Assembly (NCBI GenBank): GCA_947494825.1
Contig: CANLWN010000001.1
Span: forward strand, 62,001-126,000
Source: an uncultured Flavobacteriaceae bacterium
GTDB taxonomy: Bacteria > Bacteroidota > Bacteroidia > Flavobacteriales > Flavobacteriaceae
Length of the DNA: 64,000 nucleotides
Direction: 5' to 3'
Shown here: positions 15,961-24,726 of the stretch, in pieces
How positions within the stretch are numbered: the stretch's first letter is position 1
How the letters are laid out: every line of letters begins with the position of its first letter
Made by a program: the position numbers and the translations under genes
The notes under the pieces: model-generated
Told to the model about the DNA's origin: nothing
What the model saw: only the letters and a program-made list of their open reading frames with translations
Databases searched by the model: none

Positions 15961-17862
15961 TCAGTTGAGCTCGTATTCATTCTTGGCATTTATACCTATT
16001 TTTCCGTTTTCCAATAATTCTTGCAACACCTTTAAAACCACTTCCTCCCGATACGGCAATACGTTGATCATTTCCCTGGAGCCCTGCCTTTTTTCACCCA
16101 GTAGGTCCAGCACGTCCATTGCGATCACCTGTTGGACATCTTTGGTGACCTTTTTTTTGCGGGTACATACGTCACATTTGCCACAGCTCCCTTTCTTGTG
16201 CTCACCAAAATAGCTGAGCAACTGTCTACTACGGCAGGTTTTGTCGTTTTTAACATAGGAAAGCATCTGTTCCACATGGCCGATCTTGGTTTGTTGTTGC
16301 GCCTTGATTTTCTTGGCAAAGACGTTGATGGTCCTATCATCCTCCCTTGGAACTATAAAAGTGATTTCCAGATCACTATGCTCCGCTTTGTACTTTATGA
16401 TATCGTCTTTTTGAAGCGTTTCCAGAAAATCCAGGACCAGTTGCTCCGGAACCTTGGCCTTCTTGGAAATTAATACCGTGTTCACCTTGGTCTCAAAATC
16501 AAAGATACCACCATAGGTCCGTAATAAGGTTTGTGCAATTGGGGCTTCTTTTTTGTGTGTATCCAAATAGTGAAAAAGTTGCTGCTTGGAAGCAGTGAAC
16601 TGAACGGTTGTTTTTTTGGAGAAAGCTTCAGAAAGGGCAATAACCGAATTTTGATCTAGGATTCGCAGGCCGTTATAGGCCCATATCGAATTTAATTTAT
16701 AGGTATCGCAAAATTCATTGAAGCGAAATTGGAAGGTTTCATGCTCCCCTTCACCGTAGGCTATCTGAAAGTAGTTGCAGAGCTTGTAGTAAAGCAACTT
16801 TAGAAAGGGGATATCGGGAAGCACGCTCAAAAACTGATTTTTGACTTGTATCTCATCCGCACCATTGATGACCAAAACCGCTTCTGCATCACCGCCATCT
16901 CTCCCGGCCCTTCCGGCCTCCTGAAAGTAGTTTTCAATGCTATCCGGAATTTGGTAATGTACCACTAGGCCAACATCGGGCTTGTCTATACCCATTCCGA
17001 ACGCATTGGTGGCCACCATTACCTTTATTTCATTTCGCATCCACAGCCCCAGGCGTTGTTCCTTTTCCCGCTTGGAAATACCTCCGTGAAAATAGGTGGC
17101 CGTACACTTGTTCTCGTTTAACAAATGAGCGATTTCCTGAGCCATACGCCGTGTACGTACATAGACAATGCCACTTCGGGGCGTGGTTGTGCACAACTGC
17201 CTTAACCGATATCTTTTGTCCTCGTCTACCAGCACCTTAAAGGCGATGTTGTCCCGGGCAAAGGAGTCCTTAATTTCCAAGGGGTCTTGAAATTTCAGGT
17301 TTTCCACGATATCCTGGGCCACGCTTTGGGTGGCCGTGGCCGTTAACGCAATTGCCGGAGCATCCGGGGCCAAATCGCGCAATACCGAACAGCCCAAATA
17401 GGCTGGCCTAAAATCGTTTCCCCATTGCGAAATGCAATGTGCCTCGTCAATGGCCAAAAGATTTACCTGCATCTGCTGTATCCTTTCCTGTACCACTTCC
17501 TGTTGCAGGCGTTCCGGGGAAAGATATAAAAACTTGTAATTTCCGTATAGGCAATTATCCAACAGGTCGGTCAGTTCCCATGGTGGAATTCCGCCGGTTA
17601 GCGCAATGGCCTTGATTCCTTTTGTCCTAAGGCTATCTACCTGGTCCTGTATCAGGGCCACCAAGGGGGAGACCACAATACAAATACCCTTTTTGGCTAA
17701 GGCAGGCACCTGATAACAAAGAGATTTCCCACCACCTGTTGGCAGCAATGCCAGGACATCCCGACCTTCCAAAATTTCTGCAATAATCTGCTCTTGAGAC
17801 CCTTTGAACTGTGAAAAGCCCCAATACTTTTTCAAGATTTCCCTGGGGTTCATCTGCATCAC
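15961..17862 (-). CDS. recQ: ATP-dependent DNA helicase RecQ
   Basis: A 633-residue superfamily-2 helicase: Walker A (LLPTGGGKSLCYQ, near 42), DEAH box (AIDEAHCISQWGNDFRP, near 137), motif III (ALTATAT), motif VI (QEAGRAGRDG). A zinc-binding RQC segment follows (CRSRQLLSYFGE, then CGKCDVC). The HRDC domain present in E. coli RecQ is not evident at the C-terminus. It unwinds DNA 3'-5' in recombination and repair. It overlaps the upstream ATPase gene by 4 nt and abuts fmt. Confidence 0.95.
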   Translation of the reverse strand: MMQMNPREILKKYWGFSQFKGSQEQIIAEILEGRDVLALLPTGGGKSLCYQVPALAKKGICIVVSPLVALIQDQVDSLRTKGIKAIALTGGIPPWELTDLLDNCLYGNYKFLYLSPERLQQEVVQERIQQMQVNLLAIDEAHCISQWGNDFRPAYLGCSVLRDLAPDAPAIALTATATQSVAQDIVENLKFQDPLEIKDSFARDNIAFKVLVDEDKRYRLRQLCTTTPRSGIVYVRTRRMAQEIAHLLNENKCTATYFHGGISKREKEQRLGLWMRNEIKVMVATNAFGMGIDKPDVGLVVHYQIPDSIENYFQEAGRAGRDGGDAEAVLVINGADEIQVKNQFLSVLPDIPFLKLLYYKLCNYFQIAYGEGEHETFQFRFNEFCDTYKLNSIWAYNGLRILDQNSVIALSEAFSKKTTVQFTASKQQLFHYLDTHKKEAPIAQTLLRTYGGIFDFETKVNTVLISKKAKVPEQLVLDFLETLQKDDIIKYKAEHSDLEITFIVPREDDRTINVFAKKIKAQQQTKIGHVEQMLSYVKNDKTCRSRQLLSYFGEHKKGSCGKCDVCTRKKKVTKDVQQVIAMDVLDLLGEKRQGSREMINVLPYREEVVLKVLQELLENGKIGINAKNEYELN

Positions 17863-18422
17863 TGGAGCTTTAATCGATTCAAAATAAATGCAAGCCGTTC
17901 CTCCACATTGGTCAGGGGAACCATGACAATATCATAGCCAAACCGCCTGTAGGTGCGTTCCAAATGCTCGTGCACCTGCACGGCCTCTTCAAAGCTTTCG
18001 AACCGTTCATTGTCGGAAACATAGATTTCCTTCCAGGGTGGCAATAGAAATACAGTGTCGTACAAATGGGTTTTGCACGCGCTAACAAAATGGTCCTCGT
18101 AACTTTGCCCAAAGAAATCCATATAGGCCAGAACATCCGGGATTCCCCGATCGTAAAAGGCCGGTCTACCCTTGACTTCAGAAAGGCGCTTGAACTGATC
18201 GATCCTGCCCTGCAGTATCATTTCATTAAATTCGGCCGGATTGCTAACGCTGACAATGGGGTTGGAAACAAAGGCCTCCGGATTACCCTCCTTTTTCGCG
18301 TTAGAGGTCATGCTCCGGATGATTTCATGAAAGCAGAAAAATCCCGATTCCTCCAGCATCTTTATGACCGACGTCTTTCCGGTCCCCGGCCCGCCACTTA
18401 TAACTACTCTAGTTGTGTTCAA
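17859..18422 (-). CDS. P-loop ATPase/kinase-like protein (AAA_28 type)
   Basis: A nucleotide-binding protein of about 188 residues with Walker A VISGGPGTGKTS at its very start and FYDRGIPDVLAYMDFFG as the likely Walker B/substrate region. I place the start at the TTG at 18422 because that gives the normal short N-terminus before the P-loop; a longer frame reaches ATG 18479. Family members are predicted ATPases or small-molecule kinases with unknown substrate. Coupled to recQ by a 4-nt overlap. Confidence 0.8.
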   Translation of the reverse strand: MNTTRVVISGGPGTGKTSVIKMLEESGFFCFHEIIRSMTSNAKKEGNPEAFVSNPIVSVSNPAEFNEMILQGRIDQFKRLSEVKGRPAFYDRGIPDVLAYMDFFGQSYEDHFVSACKTHLYDTVFLLPPWKEIYVSDNERFESFEEAVQVHEHLERTYRRFGYDIVMVPLTNVEERLAFILNRLKLQ

Positions 18423-18591
18423 TAGAAAAGGTATTACAACCACAAAAGTACGCAAACCGGAAAGATTAAAATAATACATGTAGCATGGTATTTATTGTTC
18501 GGCGATACACGGACCTAGCGCCATAAGCGTTAAAAAACGTTAACAAAGGAGAAGAAAAAAAGGGAAGACCGAATAATTGCTAGGGTTGTTC

Positions 18592-18599
18592 TATCTTTG
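18592..18599 (+). promoter_or_regulatory. -7 promoter element for DUF493/DUF4290/murA
   Basis: TATCTTTG, a perfect TAnnTTTG element, 15 nt before the ATG of the DUF493 gene. The short leader suggests the transcript starts next to the gene. Confidence 0.65.
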
Positions 18600-18613
18600 C
18601 AAGAAACAAGTAC

Positions 18614-18901
18614 ATGAACACCGAAAAATCGGATGAGTTTTATATAAGATTACGGGAACAGCTGGATCAAAATGGTACCTGGCCATCGGATTATCTTTAT
18701 AAATTTATTGTTCCTACCGATACCGATAAGATTGAGCAGATCAACAAGATATTTGACAATACCGGCGCGGTCATAGAATCAAAAAAATCCAAAAAAGGAA
18801 AATACACGAGTATTTCCATCACTGTGCACCTCAAAAACCCGGACGAGGTAATTCAAAAGTACAAGGAAGTGGGTGCGATAAAAGGGGTTATCTCCTTATA
18901 A
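18614..18901 (+). CDS. DUF493 (YbeD-like) family protein
   Basis: The 95 residues fit the small ferredoxin-like ACT-related DUF493 domain: YLYKFIVPTDTDKIEQINKIF, KGKYTSISITVHLKNPDEVI and a C-terminal KYKEVGAIKGVISL. E. coli YbeD has no firm function. First gene of a run leading to murA. Confidence 0.85.
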   Translation: MNTEKSDEFYIRLREQLDQNGTWPSDYLYKFIVPTDTDKIEQINKIFDNTGAVIESKKSKKGKYTSISITVHLKNPDEVIQKYKEVGAIKGVISL

Positions 18902-18983
18902 AGTAGCTTTTGTAGCATAATTTTGTTATTTTGCAGCCGTTATACGAGTACTTCCTTATTTTTTTAAGCATAAAACTTTTAAT

Positions 18984-19637
18984 TTGAATCAAGTAGAAAA
19001 CTTAGAATACAATACTGAGCGCTCAAAGCTCATTATTCCAGAATATGGCCGTCATTTCCAGAAAATGGTGGACCATGCCGTTTCCATTGCGGATAACGAA
19101 GAAAGAAATAGAGTGGCCAAGGCCATTATAAGCGTCATGGGGAATCTTCAGCCCCATCTGCGTGATGTACCCGATTTTCAGCATAAGTTGTGGGATCAGT
19201 TGTTCATCATGTCCGATTTTAAATTGGATGTGGATTCACCGTTCCCCATAACCAGCAAGGAAGTCCTTCAACAACGTCCGGAACCCTTGGAATATCCTCA
19301 GAATTTTCCAAAATATCGATTTTATGGCAACAACATCAAACGCATGATCGATGTGGCCATTAGTTGGGAAAAAGGCGACATGCGCGATGGTTTGGAATAT
19401 GCCATAGCCAACCATATGAAAAAGTGTTACCTAAATTGGAACAAGGATACGGTAGAAGATGTTGTTATTTTTAAACATCTGGTTGAGTTGAGTGATGGTT
19501 TGATCGATTTGGCGGGTGGAGGTGAAAATCTTACCGAGAGCGGGCAGTTCCTTAAGAACAGGCCAACCAAATCCAACAGAAGCAACACGGGCAAAAAGAA
19601 TCAAAGAAACAATAATCGCGGTAAGAAGCGGTATTAA
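18984..19637 (+). CDS. DUF4290 domain protein
   Basis: The 217 residues begin at a TTG (18984) with YNTERSKLIIPEYGRHFQKM, which identifies the Bacteroidota-specific DUF4290 family. The C-terminal 25 residues are a disordered Asn/Lys/Arg tail (NTGKKNQRNNNRGKKRY), a possible nucleic-acid-binding tail. It lies 15 bp upstream of murA, a conserved pairing in this phylum to my knowledge. Function unknown. Confidence 0.88.
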   Translation: MNQVENLEYNTERSKLIIPEYGRHFQKMVDHAVSIADNEERNRVAKAIISVMGNLQPHLRDVPDFQHKLWDQLFIMSDFKLDVDSPFPITSKEVLQQRPEPLEYPQNFPKYRFYGNNIKRMIDVAISWEKGDMRDGLEYAIANHMKKCYLNWNKDTVEDVVIFKHLVELSDGLIDLAGGGENLTESGQFLKNRPTKSNRSNTGKKNQRNNNRGKKRY

Positions 19638-19652
19638 ACTTTTCTACCTTAA

Positions 19653-20960
19653 ATGGGAACATTTAAAATAGAGGGAGGTCATCAGCTTCATGGCGAGATT
19701 ACACCCCAGGGTGCCAAAAATGAGGCTTTGCAAATACTTTGCGCCGTACTTCTCACTCCCGAAACGGTTACTGTTCACAATATTCCTGATATCGTTGATG
19801 TCAACAAATTAATTTCCCTACTAGAGGATTTAGGGGTAAAGATCCAAAAGAAGGATAAGGGTTCCTATTCTTTTAAGGCAGACGATGTCAACTTGGATTA
19901 CCTGCAATCGGACCAATTTAAGCAAGACGGAAGAGGGCTCAGGGGTTCCATTATGTTGGTAGGTCCCTTATTGGCCCGTTTTGGCAAGGGTTATATTCCC
20001 AAGCCGGGAGGTGATAAGATCGGACGACGCAGGCTGGATACCCATTTTCAAGGATTTATCAATCTCGGTGCCCAATTTCGGTACAATAAGGAAGAGCATT
20101 TTTATGGAGTCGAGGCCAAGAAATTAAAGGGCACCTACATGCTTTTGGACGAGGCATCTGTTACCGGAACGGCCAACATTGTTATGGCTTCGGTACTGGC
20201 CGAAGGGCGTACCACCATATACAATGCAGCTTGTGAACCCTATTTGCAGCAATTGTGCAAAATGCTGAATCGTATGGGAGCAAAGATTTCGGGCATAGGC
20301 TCCAATATGCTACTGATTGATGGGGTTGCGCAGTTAGGAGGTACCGAACACACCATGCTTCCCGACATGATCGAAATTGGTAGTTGGATCGGTTTGGCGG
20401 CTATGACCAAAAGCGAGCTTACGATTAAAAGTGTAAGCTGGGACGATCTGGGACTAATTCCCTCTGTATTTGAAAAACTTGGAATAACGGTAAAGCGTAA
20501 AGGGGACGACATCTTCATACCCGAGCATAAAGATGGCTATAAGATCCAAAACTACATAGACGGATCTATTTTGACCGTAGCCGATGCACCCTGGCCGGGA
20601 CTTACACCAGATTTGTTAAGTATTATCCTGGTCATCTCCACCCAGGCAAAGGGAGAAGTGCTGGTGCATCAAAAAATGTTCGAAAGCCGTTTGTTCTTTG
20701 TGGACAAACTGCTTGATATGGGCGCAAAAATTATCCTTTGCGACCCGCATAGGGCCACCGTCATAGGACACGATTTTAAATCGACCCTGAAAGCTACCAC
20801 TATGGTATCTCCGGATATTAGGGCAGGGGTATCCTTGTTGATCGCCGCCTTATCGGCCAAAGGCACTTCCACAATCCACAATATTGAACAAATCGACCGG
20901 GGCTATGAAAATATCGATACCCGTCTGCGGGCCATAGGGGCCAAAATAGACCGGGTCTGA
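19653..20960 (+). CDS. murA: UDP-N-acetylglucosamine 1-carboxyvinyltransferase with Asp in place of the fosfomycin-target Cys
   Basis: A 435-residue EPSP-synthase-fold enzyme of normal length: N-terminal GAKNEAL (Lys/Asn of the active site), GRGLRGSIMLVGPLLARFGKG, then PGGDKIGRRRLDTH. It transfers enolpyruvate from PEP to UDP-GlcNAc, the first committed step of peptidoglycan synthesis. In the active-site loop the position equivalent to E. coli Cys115 is Asp121 (PGGD instead of PGGC). Cys-to-Asp in this loop is known to leave MurA active but insensitive to fosfomycin. Follows DUF4290 by 15 bp. Confidence 0.95.
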   Translation: MGTFKIEGGHQLHGEITPQGAKNEALQILCAVLLTPETVTVHNIPDIVDVNKLISLLEDLGVKIQKKDKGSYSFKADDVNLDYLQSDQFKQDGRGLRGSIMLVGPLLARFGKGYIPKPGGDKIGRRRLDTHFQGFINLGAQFRYNKEEHFYGVEAKKLKGTYMLLDEASVTGTANIVMASVLAEGRTTIYNAACEPYLQQLCKMLNRMGAKISGIGSNMLLIDGVAQLGGTEHTMLPDMIEIGSWIGLAAMTKSELTIKSVSWDDLGLIPSVFEKLGITVKRKGDDIFIPEHKDGYKIQNYIDGSILTVADAPWPGLTPDLLSIILVISTQAKGEVLVHQKMFESRLFFVDKLLDMGAKIILCDPHRATVIGHDFKSTLKATTMVSPDIRAGVSLLIAALSAKGTSTIHNIEQIDRGYENIDTRLRAIGAKIDRV

Positions 20961-21031
20961 TCGGAAATCCATAACATTTACTTTACATTTCGGCTGTTGC
21001 ATTTGGATCGCTAATAGTTTAAATTTAAGGG

Positions 21032-22420
21032 ATGGAAGTAACCCCCCAAGATTTAAGACAGGTTTCCGCAATTTCCGAGGTTCCCGAGGAGCAATTACTG
21101 TGGCTTATTCAAAATTCCCATGTGGAGCGCATACCCGTTGGTGGATTCATATTCACGAAGGGCGATCCCATTGATAAGCTCTATATTCTGCTCGAAGGCG
21201 AGGTGGACATCAAGATAGAACAGAACGGGAATTATAAATTGGTGGCCAAGGTTCATAAAAATGGTATCTCGGGCTCCTTGCCCTATTCCCGGGCCACCAC
21301 CGCCATCGGTTATGGGGAGGCCGTTAGGGAATGCAAGGTGTTGGTTATGTCCAAGGAACACTTTAAGGAAATGACCACCAGCTTTTACGAGCTCGCAGAA
21401 GCTTTTGTCCATGAGATGACCTCCCGGACAAGGGAATTCGCCAAAAGCAACGTTCAGGCAGAAAAAATGATGGCCTTGGGTAAACTGTCTGCCGGACTGG
21501 CCCATGAATTGAACAACCCGGCTTCCGCCATGGCCCGTGGTGCCAAGGAATTAAAAAAGCACTTGGGGAACGTACCCGAAAAATTCAAGCGGGTCATTTC
21601 CATCAAGGCTACCCCCGAACAGATAGATGTTATCAACGATGTGCTTTTTGATAAATTGACCCATAGGCCCGAAAATAATATGGGCCTCATGGAGCGGACC
21701 GAAAAAGAGGATACCCTGGAACAATGGTTGGAAGAGCACGGCGTTGAGAACGCCTACGAACTGACCGAGACCTTACTGGATTTTTGTATGGATGCCAAGG
21801 CCATGGAAAAAATCTACGAAGCCACCGGCGATACCAATTTCCCATCGGCCATTGAATGGATAGAAAACGTACTGACCACCGAGAAAATGGTCGATGAGAT
21901 CCAAGAGGCTGCGCAACGTATTTCGGACTTGGTAGCTTCCGTAAAGAGTTATACGCATATGGATAGTGCACCGGAGCGCCAGCCAACCGACATTAGGACC
22001 GGTATAAAAAGCACACTGACCATGCTGAACCACAAGCTGAAACAAAAAAAAATAACCATAGAAAAGGAATTTGACCAAGACCTGCCACACCCCAAGATTA
22101 TGGTCAGCGAAATAAATCAGGTTTGGACCAATTTGATTGATAATGCCATAGATGCCATGAACCCAGGAGGTAAACTACAGGTACGTAGCCGAAAGGATGG
22201 GAACTTTGTCAAGACAGAGATTATAGATAATGGTAAGGGTATTCCGGAAGCGCATCTGAATACCATTTTCGATCCTTTTTTTACGACCAAGGCCATAGGC
22301 GAAGGCACGGGAATGGGATTGGAAGTGGTACAACGCATCATAAATCAACACCAAGGGGAGATTAAGGTCACCTCCAGACCTGGAGAGACCAAGTTTATCG
22401 TTTGTTTGCCCATTGCTTAA
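21032..22420 (+). CDS. Cyclic-nucleotide-binding-domain sensor histidine kinase
   Basis: The 462 residues carry an N-terminal cNMP/Crp-type effector domain (about 15-135; [18 protein letters not shown]). A dimerisation and phosphoacceptor region follows with [19 protein letters not shown] (His158), then an HATPase domain with N box ([11 protein letters not shown]), G1 (DNGKGIP) and G2 (GTGMGLEVV). There is no transmembrane segment, so it is a cytoplasmic kinase, presumably tuned by a cyclic nucleotide or other ligand. It is followed after 15 bp by a receiver-domain flavoprotein, its probable partner. Confidence 0.9.
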   Translation: MEVTPQDLRQVSAISEVPEEQLLWLIQNSHVERIPVGGFIFTKGDPIDKLYILLEGEVDIKIEQNGNYKLVAKVHKNGISGSLPYSRATTAIGYGEAVRECKVLVMSKEHFKEMTTSFYELAEAFVHEMTSRTREFAKSNVQAEKMMALGKLSAGLAHELNNPASAMARGAKELKKHLGNVPEKFKRVISIKATPEQIDVINDVLFDKLTHRPENNMGLMERTEKEDTLEQWLEEHGVENAYELTETLLDFCMDAKAMEKIYEATGDTNFPSAIEWIENVLTTEKMVDEIQEAAQRISDLVASVKSYTHMDSAPERQPTDIRTGIKSTLTMLNHKLKQKKITIEKEFDQDLPHPKIMVSEINQVWTNLIDNAIDAMNPGGKLQVRSRKDGNFVKTEIIDNGKGIPEAHLNTIFDPFFTTKAIGEGTGMGLEVVQRIINQHQGEIKVTSRPGETKFIVCLPIA

Positions 22421-22435
22421 GCACCCATTAGATAC

Positions 22436-24094
22436 ATGAAGAAACCTATAATTTTTGCAATAGACGACGACCCACAAGTCTTGGCAGCAGTGACGCGTGA
22501 TTTAAAATCGGAGTATCAAAAGGACTACAGGATCCTTCGGACCGACTCACCCAAGGAGGCACTCGAGGTTTTGGTGGAACTGCGGAAAAAAGGCGAAACG
22601 GTCGCTTTGTTTTTGGTAGACCAGCGCATGCCCGAGATGCTGGGGGTGGAGTTTTTGGAAATGGCCAAAGAACATTACCCCAAGGCAAAAAAGGTCTTGC
22701 TCACCGCCTATTCAGATACGGACGCGGCCATACGGGCAATCAATGAAGTACAACTGGACTACTATTTATCCAAACCGTGGAACCCGCCGGAGGAAAAACT
22801 CTACCCGGTCTTGAACGACCTGCTGGAGGTATGGCTTTTGGATTACAGGCCCGAGTTTGATGGCATTAAGGTCCTGGGCTATCAATTTAATCCACATACC
22901 CATACCATTAAGGATTTCTTGTCCAGTAATTTGTTTCCTTTTCAATGGTTGGATGTGGAGACCAGTGAAAAGGCCAAAGAGGTAGCCACACTGCACGAAC
23001 TGGAAGCAAAGGATATGCCCGTGGTCTCTTTTCCTGATGGGGATTGTATGACCAACCCTTCTATTTTGGAGCTTGCCGAACGTTTGGGGCTTAATGCAAA
23101 TGCGAAGGAAAGCCTCTACGATGTAGCCATCATCGGCGCAGGACCATCCGGTCTGGCGGCAGCCGTATATGGCGGTTCAGAGGGCTTAAAAACCCTTTTG
23201 ATCGAGAAAAAAGCGCCAGGAGGGCAGGCGGGGACCAGTTCCCGTATCGAAAATTACCTGGGGTTTCCAAAGGGACTCAGCGGACAGGAACTTACCCATA
23301 GGGCCATTACCCAGGCTAAACGCTTTGGTATAGAGTTCCTATCACCCCGAGAGGTCACGGCCATCAAAACCAAGGACAATTATAAAATTTTGGTGTTGGA
23401 TGATGGGAGCGAGGTGCAGACCAAAAGTATTGTGGTCTCCACGGGGGTCAATTACAGAAAACTACCTGCCGAAGGTGTGGAGGAGTACACCGGGGCTGGA
23501 ATTTACTACGGCTCTTCCATGACAGAAGCGCAGGCATGCAAGGACAAAGAGGTGTATATCGTAGGTGGCGGCAATTCGGCTGGGCAATCCGCGGTGTATC
23601 TTTCCAATTTTGCCAAGAACGTGTACATCGTTATCCGAAGGGACGACCTATCGAGCAGCATGTCCCAATACCTGATCGATCAAATTGAGGCCATTGAAAA
23701 CATACGGCTGCTTCCCAATACCAATATTACCAAGGTCACAGGCGAGAATGGACGCTTGTCCGGCGTGACCTTGGAAGACAGCAAAACGACAGAGGTACGC
23801 GAGGCGCAGGCCTTGTTTATATTTATTGGATCTCGTCCCTATACCGATTGGATCGCCCTGGATATTCTTAAGAACGAAAGGGGCTTTTTGGAGACGGGAA
23901 GAGACTTGATCAAATACGACGACTTCAAAAAAATCTGGAAGAAAGAACGCGAACCCTTTTTGCTGGAGACTTGCAGCCCGGGTATTTTTGCTTCGGGCGA
24001 TGTCAGGGCCGGGGCGATGAATCGGGTGGCTTCGGCGGTGGGCGAGGGCTCTATGGCCATTAAATTTGTACATCAATATCTAACGGAAATATAG
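22436..24094 (+). CDS. Receiver domain fused to a thioredoxin-reductase-like FAD oxidoreductase lacking CxxC
   Basis: The 552 residues start with a receiver domain (about 1-125; acidic IDDDPQ, phosphoacceptor Asp62 in LVDQRMPE, Lys in YLSKPW). A linker of about 90 residues may be thioredoxin-fold-like. From about 225 there is a two-dinucleotide-fold flavoprotein: FAD motif IIGAGPSGLAAAVYG, GGQAGTSSRIENYLGFP, NAD(P)H motif VYIVGGGNSAGQSA, and a C-terminal IFASGDVRAG. Where thioredoxin reductases have CATC, this protein has YYGSSMTEAQAC, so a redox CxxC is missing. It likely oxidises NAD(P)H with another acceptor, under phosphorylation control by the upstream kinase. Confidence 0.9.
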   Translation: MKKPIIFAIDDDPQVLAAVTRDLKSEYQKDYRILRTDSPKEALEVLVELRKKGETVALFLVDQRMPEMLGVEFLEMAKEHYPKAKKVLLTAYSDTDAAIRAINEVQLDYYLSKPWNPPEEKLYPVLNDLLEVWLLDYRPEFDGIKVLGYQFNPHTHTIKDFLSSNLFPFQWLDVETSEKAKEVATLHELEAKDMPVVSFPDGDCMTNPSILELAERLGLNANAKESLYDVAIIGAGPSGLAAAVYGGSEGLKTLLIEKKAPGGQAGTSSRIENYLGFPKGLSGQELTHRAITQAKRFGIEFLSPREVTAIKTKDNYKILVLDDGSEVQTKSIVVSTGVNYRKLPAEGVEEYTGAGIYYGSSMTEAQACKDKEVYIVGGGNSAGQSAVYLSNFAKNVYIVIRRDDLSSSMSQYLIDQIEAIENIRLLPNTNITKVTGENGRLSGVTLEDSKTTEVREAQALFIFIGSRPYTDWIALDILKNERGFLETGRDLIKYDDFKKIWKKEREPFLLETCSPGIFASGDVRAGAMNRVASAVGEGSMAIKFVHQYLTEI

Positions 24095-24096
24095 CT

Positions 24097-24378
24097 ATGG
24101 CAACGAAAAGAGCAAAGTGCGAACACTTGGAAGCGTTTGATCCCGATACCAAAAAAATGGCCAAGGCCTATGAATGTGAAACCTGTGTGCAAATCGGAGA
24201 CTCCTGGGTTCATCTGCGAACGTGTCAGGCCTGTGGGGTTACGCTTTGTTGCGATTCGTCACCCAACAAGCACGCGAGCAAACACTTCCAGGACCATAGG
24301 CATGCCGTAATTACCTCGGCCGAACCCAATGAAAATTGGGCCTGGTGCTATCAAGATAGAACCTTTTTAAAATTTTAA
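24097..24378 (+). CDS. UBP-type zinc-finger protein
   Basis: The 93 residues match the Zn-UBP fold: CEHLEAF near residue 8, YECETCVQIGDSWVHLRTC, CGVTLCCDSSPNKHASKHF and DHRHAVITSAEP. In eukaryotes this finger binds the C-terminal Gly-Gly of ubiquitin. Bacterial stand-alone versions are of unknown role and may bind a C-terminal peptide or partner protein. It is 2 bp after the flavoprotein stop and 2 bp before the GNAT gene. Confidence 0.88.
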   Translation: MATKRAKCEHLEAFDPDTKKMAKAYECETCVQIGDSWVHLRTCQACGVTLCCDSSPNKHASKHFQDHRHAVITSAEPNENWAWCYQDRTFLKF

Positions 24379-24380
24379 GC

Positions 24381-24704
24381 ATGGATAGTACACCTTGGAA
24401 AGAACAGGAATTGATCAACAACGATACGGATGCAAAAAAGAGATTTGAACTTAAACATGACGGAGATACCGCCTTTATTGACTATATGATTTCCAAACAG
24501 GGCATCATTTACCTTACCCATACCGAAGTTCCCCCACAGTGGGAGGGAAAAGGTGTGGGCAGTGCCCTGATCTCCAAAACCTTGGATTTCATCACGGAGA
24601 CCCAATTAAAAATGGCTCCGCTTTGTCCTTTTGTAGCGGCCTTCCTTAAAAGACATCCTGAGCGGGCAGTGGGTATATTAGCACCGGGTTATTCGGTGGC
24701 CTAG
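24381..24704 (+). CDS. Small GNAT-type N-acyltransferase
   Basis: The 107 residues belong to the short GCN5-related class (YjdJ/Acetyltransf_CG type): IIYLTHTEVPPQWEGKGVGSALISKTLDFI region, visible as TEVPPQWEGKGVGSAL (acetyl-CoA pyrophosphate loop), then LCPFVAAFLKRHPE. It probably acetylates a protein or small metabolite. Last gene of the four-gene signalling/redox operon. Confidence 0.85.
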   Translation: MDSTPWKEQELINNDTDAKKRFELKHDGDTAFIDYMISKQGIIYLTHTEVPPQWEGKGVGSALISKTLDFITETQLKMAPLCPFVAAFLKRHPERAVGILAPGYSVA

Positions 24705-24726
24705 GATACCCTGAAGGCAGGGATAC

